From a virus: a stretch of DNA of 32,500 nucleotides. The stretch's first letter is position 1. Each line of letters begins with the position of its first letter. The stretch is taken from IMG/VR virus record IMGVR_UViG_3300046538_000295, positions 1 through 32,500 of that record. One strand, given 5' to 3'. A program made the position numbers and the translations under genes. The notes below the pieces were generated by a model. That model saw only the letters and a list, made by a program, of their open reading frames with translations. It did not search any database and was not told where the DNA came from. Of this stretch, positions 8,034 to 16,694 are shown one piece after another.

Positions 8034-9068
8034 ATGGAAGACTCCAAAATCAACAGCGTAGAGCTGGAAGAAGGAATCACGACCAACGTCCCGGAAGTAG
8101 CAGAAATCGAAGTAGCTGCGCCGGAAGTCGTTGAGTCGCCTGAACCGAAAAATCTGCGCGATGCAGTGATAAAGGCATTTGAAAAAAACTCGGATAAAGA
8201 AATCGTGGCGGAAGCTGCAAGCGCCGAACCCGCGAAAGAAGTAGACCCGATTAGCGGTCGCGAGATTGAACCAATCCGCGCACCCAGCACCATGACGCCG
8301 ACCTTGCGTGAGAAGTGGGGCACAGTCCCTCGTGAATACCAGAAATTCTGGGTTGACCGCGAACGCGACATGCAGATAAAGCTTCAAGAGACAGCCGACC
8401 AACGCAAGCTGGCGAAGGACTTTCATCAAGCCGCCGAGCCATACCAGGAGACGTTCCGTAAAAACGGCATGAACGCGGTCGAACATGCCAAGGACTTGTT
8501 CAGCATGTCTCACCAACTGCACACTGGCAATGCCCAACAAAAAGCGCAAATCATTCACAAGCTAATGGTGCAGTTTCAGCCAGACGCTCAAACATTAAGT
8601 CATCTGTTTAATGGCGGACAAGTCCAGCCTGTCCAATCGGCACAGCCAGATCCCAGTGTTGATGAGTTGGTTAGTCAGTGCCTTCAAGCCCGCGAGGCAG
8701 AACAGCAGCAAGCCGCCATCCAAGCGTCCATTGATCAGTTCAAAGCTGATCCCCGTTATGAATTCACGGACGACCTGGGTGAGTTGATGGGCAAAGCGAT
8801 TGAAGCTGGCTTTGTAAAGGGCGACGACTTCCCGACACTGTTCCGCAATGCCTACGAGTTCGCTGCGAACCAACATCCAGAAGTAAAGCAGATTCTAGCA
8901 AGTCGTGCCGCTGAATTGTCGGTTCAACCGACAACCGTTAAAGCGAAAGCAGTTCAAAGCGTCAAGCCATCGCTCGCTTCTAATGGCCGAGGCGGTCAGA
9001 CACAGCCGCGTCCAAAGAGTTTGCGTGAAGCTGCAGAACTGGCTTGGAATAAGCACGCTGGTGAATAA
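8034..9068 (+). CDS. Probable capsid scaffolding protein
   Basis: The product has 344 residues. AGAGAGAC lies just upstream of ATG 8034. The protein is acidic at the N-terminus (ELEEGITTNVPEVAEIEV), helical and Gln/Ala-rich in the middle (KFWVDRERDMQIKLQE), and basic near its end (RPKSLREAAELAWNKHAGE), a layout common to podoviral scaffolds. It lies between portal and major capsid genes, where scaffolds normally sit. It would direct capsid assembly and leave before DNA filling. A perfect 19-bp palindrome of the TTGTCGGTT family lies inside the coding sequence at 8916-8934. Confidence 0.7.
   Translation: MEDSKINSVELEEGITTNVPEVAEIEVAAPEVVESPEPKNLRDAVIKAFEKNSDKEIVAEAASAEPAKEVDPISGREIEPIRAPSTMTPTLREKWGTVPREYQKFWVDRERDMQIKLQETADQRKLAKDFHQAAEPYQETFRKNGMNAVEHAKDLFSMSHQLHTGNAQQKAQIIHKLMVQFQPDAQTLSHLFNGGQVQPVQSAQPDPSVDELVSQCLQAREAEQQQAAIQASIDQFKADPRYEFTDDLGELMGKAIEAGFVKGDDFPTLFRNAYEFAANQHPEVKQILASRAAELSVQPTTVKAKAVQSVKPSLASNGRGGQTQPRPKSLREAAELAWNKHAGE
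8916..8934. repeat. TTGTCGGTT palindrome, copy 2 (inside a coding sequence)
   Basis: The arms TTGTCGGTT and AACCGACAA are perfect and separated by one C. The copy lies in the 3' part of the scaffold gene, where it encodes LSVQPT. The other copies are in non-coding DNA, so this one may be a chance match, an intragenic operator or an mRNA hairpin. Confidence 0.75.
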
Positions 9069-9122
9069 AAGCCATTTAGCTAAATAGATAAAAATTACAA
9101 ACCACACAAAGGGGATTGACCA

Positions 9123-9350
9123 ATGACTGTTTCGCTTTTCTCTTTGACTGTGGCGCGAGGTGCCGAAGTACCAGTTGTCGATCCTAGATTGGCAGCACAC
9201 ATCGAATACTCATCGCGTGTCGATAACCAAGACCAAGGTCCAGCCGAACAAGCTGATCAAACCGACAACACAAATGCTCTGGATGCGCATCCAGATAACA
9301 CGAGTGAAAGCGGCCAGACAGTTGCAAACGCACCCGCAGGTGATGAATAA
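9123..9350 (+). CDS. Small acidic protein between scaffold and capsid genes
   Basis: The product has 75 residues. ATG 9123 is preceded by AAGGGG. The N-terminus is hydrophobic (TVSLFSLTVARGAEV) and the C-terminal two thirds is disordered, rich in Asp, Asn, Gln and Thr, ending APAGDE. No family was recognised. A minor head protein or capsid-assembly helper is suggested by position only. The alternative frame at 9160-9384 lacks a good start signal. Confidence 0.6.
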   Translation: MTVSLFSLTVARGAEVPVVDPRLAAHIEYSSRVDNQDQGPAEQADQTDNTNALDAHPDNTSESGQTVANAPAGDE

Positions 9351-9395
9351 AGACTCGATTAGAAACGGTCGCTTCGTCTACTAAGGACAATAAAA

Positions 9396-10367
9396 ATGGC
9401 ATTTCCAAATCTTAGTGACCTCGCGGCAACCACCATCGAATACCGTTCGAAGGACATCGCCGATAACGTCACACAACATAACGCCGCACTTCTGGCAATG
9501 AAGAAAAGTGGTGGCTTCGCTACCTTTGATGGTGGTACTTACATCAACGAAAACCTGTCGTTTGCTGAAAACGGCAACGGTGGTTCTTACAGCGGTTACG
9601 ACGTTCTCCCAACAGCAACCGCCGACGTAGTTTCCGCTGCTCAATACGGTTTCGCGCAGTACGCGGTGCCAGTGACCTTCTCAGGTCGTGAGACATTGAT
9701 CAATAGCGGCAAGGAGGCATTGATCGACCTCGTAGAGGCTCGCGTCAAGGTCGCTGAAGCAACGATGCAAAATCTGTTGAACCGTCACTTCTATCTGGAT
9801 GGTACGGGCAACAGCGGTAAGAACATCACCGGCCTCGCTGCTGCTATCCCGCTGGCGAATACCCTTGGCACCTACGGCGGTATCAGTCGCGTTACGTCAA
9901 CCTCCTGGCGTAATCAAAAGTATCAAGCTTCGGTAGATAGTGGTGCAGTAGCGGCTACCGGCACTGCGTTGATCAATCAGTGGAACACTTTCGTTCTGAG
10001 CATGACACGTGGCACGGATCGTCCGAAAATCATCTTGGCATCGCCAACCGTGTACTCCCTGTTCCAATCGGGTCTGCAAGTCATGCAACGTGTTTCTGAT
10101 TCGAGCATGGCTGACGCCGGTTTCGTGACTACTCAGTTCCAGAACATTCCTGTTGTCTTCGACACTAATGCTGCTGGTATTGGCGCGCAGTCCGCTTACT
10201 TCCTGAATACCGACTACATGAAATGGCGCACCCACAAGGATCGCAACATGATCGCTTTGGACGACAAGAGTGCAGTCAATCAGGATAGCACTGTCAAGAC
10301 CTTGGTATGGGCAGGTAACTTGACCATGAGTGGTCCGCAGTTCTCCGGTATCTACAGCAATACGTAA
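9396..10367 (+). CDS. Major capsid protein
   Basis: The product has 323 residues. AAGGAC lies upstream of ATG 9396. It lies right after the scaffold gene and just before a terminator, a usual arrangement for the most expressed virion gene. The N-terminus (NLSDLAATTIEYRSKDIADNV), the central TFSGRETLINSGKEALIDLV helix and the C-terminal segment with NTDYMKWRTHKDRNM fit an HK97-fold coat protein of the P22-like podoviral kind. No N-terminal delta domain or protease gene is seen, which agrees with a separate scaffold. Confidence 0.88.
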   Translation: MAFPNLSDLAATTIEYRSKDIADNVTQHNAALLAMKKSGGFATFDGGTYINENLSFAENGNGGSYSGYDVLPTATADVVSAAQYGFAQYAVPVTFSGRETLINSGKEALIDLVEARVKVAEATMQNLLNRHFYLDGTGNSGKNITGLAAAIPLANTLGTYGGISRVTSTSWRNQKYQASVDSGAVAATGTALINQWNTFVLSMTRGTDRPKIILASPTVYSLFQSGLQVMQRVSDSSMADAGFVTTQFQNIPVVFDTNAAGIGAQSAYFLNTDYMKWRTHKDRNMIALDDKSAVNQDSTVKTLVWAGNLTMSGPQFSGIYSNT

Positions 10368-10384
10368 TCCGGTTTGATCTCGTG

Positions 10385-10409
10385 AAAGGCTCCTTCGGGA
10401 GCCTTTTTT
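10385..10409 (+). terminator. Rho-independent terminator after the capsid gene
   Basis: A perfect stem AAAGGCTCC (10385-10393) and GGAGCCTTT (10398-10406) closes the stable tetraloop TTCG, and the T run continues to 10409. It lies 18 bases after the capsid stop and would separate the head module from the connector and tail genes, which must then have their own promoter in the following 100 bases. Confidence 0.9.
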
Positions 10410-10518
10410 GTTGGCTGGGTAAATAGGAGAGCAGGGCAATGACGCCACTGCTGTTTGCCACCAGATCGGAGAGCCGCGATAACAAGCGTTACTCGCTCCA
10501 TCATGGCAGGAGAAATTA

Positions 10519-11208
10519 ATGAATACAGATACCAACCTGAACGAAATCAACCTGGATGTAGCAATCGCCAACCAAGGCGGCATCAACCGATTCGCGGAAG
10601 AAGAAACACGCGGTGTTCGTGACCCACGAACTGGCCGTTTGATGAAGCACACAGACTATGGCGACGACACAGCGCTGAACGTCAAATTCACCGTCGAATC
10701 GGTGTTTTCCAAGCGCGAGACGTATTTTGCTGGCGGCGTGCCCAAGTACATCGACATGGATTTCATCACGATCACGATACCTGGCAATCGCGATTTGATC
10801 GTACATGCGCCAGTGACCGACTTCTACGAATGGCGTTTTCCGCTGGAGTACGCGCAGTTCAAGCAAGGGCAAAGCGCGGTCGTGATCGGCACTCCATTGG
10901 ACTTGTGGCCCGCTATGCAGCCGGCGCAAATCGCTGAGTTGAAGCATCACGGCATTCGCACGGTCGAACAGCTTGCCGACCTCTCGGACAGTTCAAGCGG
11001 CGTGCTGCGCGGCTTCTACGCCATGAAGCATAAGGCCAAGCAGTTTTTGGAAGACGCCAAGGACAAGAATTCTACCGCTGTAGTGCGCGCCCAGATGGAA
11101 GAACAGGAAGCACGTCACAAGGCCGAACTCAAGGCAATGGAAGACCGCTTCGCTGCCATGTTGGCTCAAGCGCTTCCGAAGGAATCCAAGACGGCATCAA
11201 CTAAATAA
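10519..11208 (+). CDS. Hypothetical virion-module protein, 229 aa
   Basis: AGGAGA precedes ATG 10519. The N-terminal two thirds looks like a beta-rich domain (KFTVESVFSKRETYF, DFITITIPGNRDLIV). It is followed by a short helix-hairpin-helix-like segment (PAQIAELKHHGIRTVEQLAD) and a charged coiled coil (AQMEEQEARHKAELKAMED). It lies between capsid and adaptor genes. It could be a head-completion or decoration protein, but no specific family was recognised. The leader 10368-10518 holds the upstream terminator, a TAAATAG heptamer at 10420 and a hairpin near 10476-10496. Confidence 0.7.
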   Translation: MNTDTNLNEINLDVAIANQGGINRFAEEETRGVRDPRTGRLMKHTDYGDDTALNVKFTVESVFSKRETYFAGGVPKYIDMDFITITIPGNRDLIVHAPVTDFYEWRFPLEYAQFKQGQSAVVIGTPLDLWPAMQPAQIAELKHHGIRTVEQLADLSDSSSGVLRGFYAMKHKAKQFLEDAKDKNSTAVVRAQMEEQEARHKAELKAMEDRFAAMLAQALPKESKTASTK

Positions 11209-11233
11209 GGATTTAACGAGGCGACACAACAAC

Positions 11234-11953
11234 ATGGTTCAGAAGACCCTTTTAGAGATCGCGAAGACGATCACCACCGAACTAGGATTTCCAGCGCCGA
11301 CCACTGTTGTGTCGTCCACCGATACCAACATCTTGAAGCTGCTTGGCATGATCCAAGCCACCTGCGACGACTTGCTTCGCGAGTACGATTGGCAGGTATT
11401 ACAGACGCGCTACACATTTACCACGACTCCCGGACTTGATAACTATCCGTTCCCAACTGACGAAGAGCGCTTCATCGGCAGTTCGTTCTTTGACCAGAAT
11501 AATCGCTGGCCGATGATGGGGCCATTGACCGGACCTGAGTGGGAACAGATTAGGGTTTCGCAGTTGGCATCAAGCCCATTTATTCGTTATCGAATAATGA
11601 ACAACCGGATGTTCCTTTATCCCGTACCCGGATCGACGCCCTACACATTCGTCTACGAATACATGAGCAATGCGTATTGCACCAGCAGCGCAGGCGTTCC
11701 TCAAAGCGCATTCCAGCAGGATAGCGACAAGGTCGTCCTTGACCATCGTTGCGTGACCTATGGCGCGAAGCTGAAATGGCTGGCCAGCGTGAACATGGAT
11801 ACGACGGCGGCATTGGTCGATTACGCACGCGCTTTGGAATACGCGAAAAGCACCGACACCGCGCCACGTAGTTTGAGCATTTGCGGTCGTACTGGCGGCA
11901 TTCCGTTGCTATCAACTGCGAACATTCCAGATACCGGCTTTGGTGGCGTGTAA
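11234..11953 (+). CDS. Head-tail adaptor protein (P22 gp4 / T7 gp11-like)
   Basis: The product has 239 residues. The pattern of an N-terminal helical segment (LLGMIQATCDDLLREYDWQVL) followed by the TFTTTPGLDNYPFPTDEERFI strand region is typical of the ring proteins that bind below the portal in podoviruses. Position after the capsid genes and before the nozzle-like gene agrees. The start at 11234 has GAGG about 10 bases upstream. The stop TAA overlaps the next ATG (TAATG), so the two products are probably made in balanced amounts. Confidence 0.75.
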   Translation: MVQKTLLEIAKTITTELGFPAPTTVVSSTDTNILKLLGMIQATCDDLLREYDWQVLQTRYTFTTTPGLDNYPFPTDEERFIGSSFFDQNNRWPMMGPLTGPEWEQIRVSQLASSPFIRYRIMNNRMFLYPVPGSTPYTFVYEYMSNAYCTSSAGVPQSAFQQDSDKVVLDHRCVTYGAKLKWLASVNMDTTAALVDYARALEYAKSTDTAPRSLSICGRTGGIPLLSTANIPDTGFGGV

Positions 11954-13602
11954 TGGGAAAAACGTCATTCACGCCGCAACAGCGCAGCGCGCAAAACGTG
12001 CAGATGCCCGCGCCGTTCCGAGGCATCAACACGCTTGACCCATTGCAGTCGATGGACCCCAGCTACGGGTTAAGCATCCAAAATTTCGTTGCTACCAATC
12101 AGGGCTTGGCTGTGCGACCTGGCTATCGAAAATGGGCGACTGGTTTACCGGGAACGGTCACGAGTCTGCTCACGTATCACGGACGTTTCAACGGGGCCAG
12201 CAGGTTGTTTGCATGCAGTGGTAGTGGCATTTACGACGTGACCAGCGGCGGCGTCGTGGGCGCGCCTGTAGTGTCTGGACTAAGCGCCACGAACAACTAC
12301 TGGCAAAGTGTCGTGCAGACGTACACGCAGGCATCAGCGAGCATTCTAATAGCAGTTAATGGCGCCGATGCACCGCGCCTGTATGACGGCTCCGTTTGGA
12401 AGACATGCACTCAGGTCGCAAGCCCTGCGGGCGTTGGCCAGTTCGCGGCAACAGACGCCAATTCTAATCCGGTCAGCATCAGCAACTTCGTAGATGTCGT
12501 GTTGCACCAGCAGCGTCTGTGGTTTGTCGCGAACAATACGACTGTCGGCTATTACTGCGACATAGCTCAAGTCGGCGGGGCGTTGCATCCGTTGGATTTC
12601 GGCCCGTTCTTCCCGAATGGCGGCAAGCTGCAAAAGCTTGCAACGTGGACGATGGATAGCGGCGGATCGAGTGGCACGCAGGCGATGCTTGTCGGCGTTT
12701 CCGACAAAGGTGATGTCGTTGTATTCCAAGGCACGAATCCAAGCGATGCAACAGCATGGACGATGATCGGCCAATACAAAATTGGCTCGCCGGTTGGTCG
12801 CCGTTGCACTACGCAGTATGAAGGCGACTTGCTCATCTTGACTCAAGATGGCCTGAACCCGATGAGCAAATACCTGCAAAGCGCACGCGTTGATAACTCG
12901 TCGGCGCTCACGTACAAAATTGCGCCGACTATCAGCAATCTTGTTGCCTCGCTTTCTAATACTCCAGGCTTTGAAGCATCCGTGTACCCCGGCGCTGACG
13001 TGATGCTGTTGAACATTCCGCAGAGCCTGCAATCGAACAATTTCCAGTTCTGCTTCAACACCATCACTCAAGGCTGGACTCAATTTACCGGCTGGCCTGC
13101 ACAGTGCTACGGCCTATTCAACGACGCGTTCTACTTTGGTGGTACGGGCTTCGTAGCACTCGCGTTCATCGGCTATCAGGACGGCGCAGACATTAATGGG
13201 GCAGGGGGCAACAACATCATCGCCACGGCCATGACCGCGTTCAGCTCCATGGATGCAGCCTTCGGTAGTGGCGTCGTCAAGCACGTCAAGCAGGTAAAGC
13301 CGTTTCTGGTCACTGGCAGTTCAAGCCCGAACGTCTTTGTGGGCGTTAACACGGACTTTAATCTGACTCCGATCATTGGCAGCGCGACTGTCAACCCGGC
13401 CACAGGGGCAGTCTGGGATACCGCAAGGTGGGATGACCCAAATACCACATGGGTAGGCAGTCTCACTACAGTGAACCGTTGGACGGGCGTCGCTTCGTAC
13501 CCAGGCACGTATGTGGCGGCCACGATGTCCGTGAGTGCAACTGCCGACACTCTTTGGAGCGCGACTGATTTTCTGGTTGCGCCGGGCGGACCGTTCGCAT
13601 GA
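11953..13602 (+). CDS. Tail nozzle / tail tube-like protein
   Basis: The product has 549 residues. The start ATG 11953 overlaps the upstream stop. Internal features suit the beta-propeller nozzle proteins of short-tailed phages (P22 gp10, T7 gp12): an early GINTLDP segment, a QNFVATNQGLAVRPGYRKW stretch where many family members carry a similar RPG motif, and repeated WxxY and GxYD strands. It would cap the portal-adaptor channel and hold packaged DNA. Length is close to these families. The stop overlaps the next ATG by 4 bases. Confidence 0.75.
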   Translation: MGKTSFTPQQRSAQNVQMPAPFRGINTLDPLQSMDPSYGLSIQNFVATNQGLAVRPGYRKWATGLPGTVTSLLTYHGRFNGASRLFACSGSGIYDVTSGGVVGAPVVSGLSATNNYWQSVVQTYTQASASILIAVNGADAPRLYDGSVWKTCTQVASPAGVGQFAATDANSNPVSISNFVDVVLHQQRLWFVANNTTVGYYCDIAQVGGALHPLDFGPFFPNGGKLQKLATWTMDSGGSSGTQAMLVGVSDKGDVVVFQGTNPSDATAWTMIGQYKIGSPVGRRCTTQYEGDLLILTQDGLNPMSKYLQSARVDNSSALTYKIAPTISNLVASLSNTPGFEASVYPGADVMLLNIPQSLQSNNFQFCFNTITQGWTQFTGWPAQCYGLFNDAFYFGGTGFVALAFIGYQDGADINGAGGNNIIATAMTAFSSMDAAFGSGVVKHVKQVKPFLVTGSSSPNVFVGVNTDFNLTPIIGSATVNPATGAVWDTARWDDPNTTWVGSLTTVNRWTGVASYPGTYVAATMSVSATADTLWSATDFLVAPGGPFA

Positions 13603-14081
13603 CAAGTAAGCGCGTGATCATTACCGACCAGCGGCACGCACCGCTGTTCCTGAAGTGGATGCAGGAGCGCATTGGCTGTGTGGGCGACTTTAACGCGAGC
13701 GATTGCCTCACGATCGCGCACGTAATCCTGCATGAAGATCAAGCGCCGGAAATCCTCGCCGTCGTTGCCATCAATCGATGGAGTCCCTTCGCCTGCGAGG
13801 GAAACATTGCAAGCAATGGCTCGCGTCGTTGGCTTGCTCGCGACTTCGCTTTCACGGTCTACGACTTCGTTTTCCGTCATGCAGGCAAAAGCCGTTTCAA
13901 CTTTACGGTGTCGGTGAATAACACGGCAGCAATCACCATGCACGAGAAATTAGGTCATGTCTTTGCCGCGCGTCTCCCAGACGCATTCGGCGAAGACAAG
14001 GATGCGTTGATCTACGGATTGACGCGAAAACAATGGTTGGCAGGCCCATGGTCAAAGCCTTCAAAACATCAGGAGAAATGA
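13599..14081 (+). CDS. GNAT-like acetyltransferase-fold protein
   Basis: The product has 160 residues and starts at an ATGA overlap. The segment GNIASNGSRRWLARDFAFTV and the late NNTAAITMHEKLGH resemble the acetyl-CoA binding loop, with following helix, and the C-terminal N-x-A-x-x-x-x-E-K-L-G motif of GNAT enzymes. Such genes are frequent between tail and ejection genes of podoviruses, where their substrate is not known. The glycine-rich A motif is irregular (NGSRRW), so catalytic activity is uncertain. Confidence 0.7.
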   Translation: MTSKRVIITDQRHAPLFLKWMQERIGCVGDFNASDCLTIAHVILHEDQAPEILAVVAINRWSPFACEGNIASNGSRRWLARDFAFTVYDFVFRHAGKSRFNFTVSVNNTAAITMHEKLGHVFAARLPDAFGEDKDALIYGLTRKQWLAGPWSKPSKHQEK

Positions 14082-14082
14082 A

Positions 14083-14325
14083 ATGGGTCAAGGTACATCA
14101 CCACCACCAGTAGCACCGGCAGCAGCAGCGGCACCGGCAACAGGCGCAGCACCAAATCCGTCGTCATTGAGCGATAACCAACTGAAGGCGATAACGATGC
14201 TCATGTCGCAACTGGGCAAAGGCGGCTCCGCTGTACCTGCGGGATCGCAGCAGCAAATTCGTCCCGGCATGCAAACGCAAACGATACAGGGCGGTACGGT
14301 CTTCAATCCGAATCAGCAGCGTTAA
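14083..14325 (+). CDS. Small Pro/Ala/Gln-rich virion-module protein
   Basis: The product has 80 residues. AGGAG lies about 5 bases upstream of ATG 14083, which follows the previous stop by one base. The N-terminus is a low-complexity Pro/Ala run, with a short helix (DNQLKAITMLMSQLGKGG) and a Gln-rich tail. It is probably disordered. It lies in the late operon before the ejection proteins. Function unknown. Confidence 0.65.
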   Translation: MGQGTSPPPVAPAAAAAPATGAAPNPSSLSDNQLKAITMLMSQLGKGGSAVPAGSQQQIRPGMQTQTIQGGTVFNPNQQR

Positions 14326-14403
14326 TTCATTCGTCGGCTACGACAGAAAGGAGTGTCATCACTCGCTAAATAGCAACTGAACACATTATGGAAGGACGCG
14401 CAG

Positions 14404-15939
14404 ATGTCCAAAGGATCAGCACCACCAGCACCGGATTACACAGGTGCAGCGCAAGCGACTGCCGCAGGCAACGCACAGAATTTAAACGCGCAAACATACG
14501 CAAACCGACCGGATCAAATTACTCCGTGGGGTTCTTCGACATGGGCATCAACTTCAGATAATGCCGCCTACAATACGGCGCTCGCGAACTGGCAAGCGTC
14601 AGGTTCTGACCCGAAGACCAGACCGGATGCGAACACGTACACGAAGTGGACAAATACCACTACGCTGACGCCAGCGGAGCAAGCTGCGTTGAACGACCAG
14701 CAGAAAATCCAGCAAAACCAGTCGTCATTGGCAACGACCCTGCAAGGTCAAGTCGCAAGCCAGATGGCGAACGGCTTTAAACCGCCTGACATGGCTTCGT
14801 ACCTAAATGGCGTGCCGGGTATCAGTACCAATTTCCAAGGCTTCAATCCTGCGGCCTCCGGTGTCGGCGCTGTCAATCAAACGCAATACGATCCATCGAG
14901 CTATACCGGCGCGTACAAGGGACTGAACCAGAACTTCACGTCTAGCGCCAAGCCCTTGCAAAGTTCGGTATCCAGCGCACCTGTGCAGACTGATCCGAAC
15001 GCGTACACGTCGGCGGCAGGCAGCGTCAATTTGAACGCGCCGAAGTTCGATCAAGCGACAGCAGATGCGGGAACCCAAGCAGCCTACAAGGCATCGACTG
15101 GCTTGCTCACCGATGGATGGCAGCAAGACCAAAACAATCTCGATTCCAAGCTGCGCATGCAGGGTTTGACGCCGGGAACCGAAGCCTACAACAACGCGAT
15201 GCAGAACACCTTGCGCGTGCAAGGCCAGCAGCAAGACCAGTTGGCCAATCAAGCGGTCCTCACCGGCAACCAGCTTGCCAACACCAATTACGCGTCGGCG
15301 CTGGCAGGCTATCAGGCAGGTAATGCAGCCCAAAATCAAGCCTACTCGCAAGGCCTTAGCAGCTTTGGCGCGGCCAATACGGCAGCAGGTCAGCAGTACA
15401 GCCAGAACATGGGCAATGCCACATTGAATAACTCGGCAGCGGCGCAGCAGTACAGCCAAGACCTGTCGGGATTCAATGCCAACAATGCGGCTGCAACGCA
15501 GGGCTTGAGCAATGGCTTAGCGCAGAATTCAGCTGCCTTGCAAAATCAAGCCGCGTACAACACTGCAGCCGGCCAAGCTTACAGTCAGGCGCTCGGCACG
15601 TATGGCACGAATCAGCAAGCGACTCAAAACGCCAATGCCGCGCAGCAGCAGTCGTACGCGCAGGCGATGCAGCAATACATGACCGCCTATCAGAATCAGT
15701 ACCAGAATTATTTACAGCCGCTGAATAGCATGAACGCGGTTCTGACAGGTCAGCAAGTCAACAGCCCATCAATGCCTAGCTTCACCGCAGCAGGTTACAC
15801 GCCGGGTGCGGATTACACGGGCGCGGCAGGTGCGGCAGGTCAGTACGCCTCTGGTGTCGCCGCACAAAACAGCGCGAACGCGAGTACGACGATGGGCACA
15901 GTCGGTTCGCTCGCGGCAGCAGCTGCCATTGCGTTCTAA
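14404..15939 (+). CDS. Internal virion / DNA ejection protein, Gln-Ala-Asn rich
   Basis: The product has 511 residues. GGAAGGA lies upstream of ATG 14404. It opens PPAPDYTGAAQAT and has an ITPWGSSTW motif, a head pattern often seen in podoviral ejection-module proteins. The centre and C-terminus are extended helical repeats built from AAxQQYSQ-like units (AGQQYSQNMG, AAQQYSQDLS). The tail is Ala-rich and hydrophobic (GSLAAAAAIAF) and could insert in a membrane. The likely role is a structural protein released with the DNA. The stop overlaps the next ATG (TAATG). Confidence 0.65.
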   Translation: MSKGSAPPAPDYTGAAQATAAGNAQNLNAQTYANRPDQITPWGSSTWASTSDNAAYNTALANWQASGSDPKTRPDANTYTKWTNTTTLTPAEQAALNDQQKIQQNQSSLATTLQGQVASQMANGFKPPDMASYLNGVPGISTNFQGFNPAASGVGAVNQTQYDPSSYTGAYKGLNQNFTSSAKPLQSSVSSAPVQTDPNAYTSAAGSVNLNAPKFDQATADAGTQAAYKASTGLLTDGWQQDQNNLDSKLRMQGLTPGTEAYNNAMQNTLRVQGQQQDQLANQAVLTGNQLANTNYASALAGYQAGNAAQNQAYSQGLSSFGAANTAAGQQYSQNMGNATLNNSAAAQQYSQDLSGFNANNAAATQGLSNGLAQNSAALQNQAAYNTAAGQAYSQALGTYGTNQQATQNANAAQQQSYAQAMQQYMTAYQNQYQNYLQPLNSMNAVLTGQQVNSPSMPSFTAAGYTPGADYTGAAGAAGQYASGVAAQNSANASTTMGTVGSLAAAAAIAF

Positions 15940-16694
15940 TGGATAACGTGGATTTCAACTCCGTGATCGATGCGCATAAGCGCATTGCTGTTCAGTTCAG
16001 CGGTGGCCGCGACAGCCTAGCTTTGCTGCTTGCCTTGCGCCCGTATTGGGATCGCATCACGGTCTACTACACGAACAGCGGTGACGCGTATCCAGAAACA
16101 ATGGCGCTCATCGATGCGGTGAAAACTGTAGTGCCGCGTTTCGTTGAAATTATGGGGCGTGTCAACGAGGTTCACGAGCAGATGGGCTGGCCGAGTGATG
16201 TCATGCAACCGGGTACAGGCTTCCAGTTTGCCCGCGATGACATCGACGGCTACGTGCCATTGATCGACCGCCACAACTGCTGCTTCCACTCGATTATGGT
16301 TCCCATGCACGAGCGCATGAAGGCAGACGGCATCACGTTGCTGATGCGCGGGCAGCGAGACCAAGATAGCACCAAAAGCCACGTCGTGAATGGATCGGTA
16401 ATCGAAGGCATCCAACTGCTATTCCCGATAGCCCATTGGACAACGGCAGATGTCGAAAAGTGCATTGCCGATCACGGTATCCCTTTGCCGCCGTTCTATG
16501 CCGCAGGCATGACCTCGACGCCCGACTGCATGCGTTGCACTGCATGGCTTGAGCATGGTGCCCATAAATACCTAGCAGTGAACCATCCAGAAGTCGCTTC
16601 CGAAGTGAATGCGCGTCTGAAGAAAATTAAAGTGATCGTGGAGCCGTTTATTCGTCGTCTCAACGAAGCACAGGAGACATTGAATGACAAATAA
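15939..16694 (+). CDS. PP-loop ATPase of the PAPS/APS reductase family with Fe-S type cysteines
   Basis: The product has 251 residues. The PP-loop motif SGGRDS (21-26) binds ATP or an adenylyl group and places the protein in the PAPS reductase / ATP pyrophosphatase fold. Cysteines occur as CC (114-115) and CxxC (197-200, PDCMRC), about 81 residues apart, the pattern that holds a [4Fe-4S] cluster in bacterial APS reductases. The C-terminal ECGLH-type catalytic cysteine of those reductases is absent, so sulfate reduction is unlikely. Nucleic-acid thiolation like DndC, or tRNA modification, are alternatives. It overlaps both neighbours in the ejection-protein operon, so it is made late in infection. 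Confidence 0.85.
   Translation: MDNVDFNSVIDAHKRIAVQFSGGRDSLALLLALRPYWDRITVYYTNSGDAYPETMALIDAVKTVVPRFVEIMGRVNEVHEQMGWPSDVMQPGTGFQFARDDIDGYVPLIDRHNCCFHSIMVPMHERMKADGITLLMRGQRDQDSTKSHVVNGSVIEGIQLLFPIAHWTTADVEKCIADHGIPLPPFYAAGMTSTPDCMRCTAWLEHGAHKYLAVNHPEVASEVNARLKKIKVIVEPFIRRLNEAQETLNDK

Noticed and set aside
7632-8558. Opposite-strand frame of 308 aa across the zinc-ribbon and scaffold genes
   Set aside because: Phe/Arg/Cys-rich composition and overlap with two well-supported late genes with start signals indicate a shadow frame.
13176-13943. Opposite-strand frame of 255 aa under the nozzle and GNAT-like genes
   Set aside because: It runs antisense to two overlapping late genes and shows no start signal or motif.
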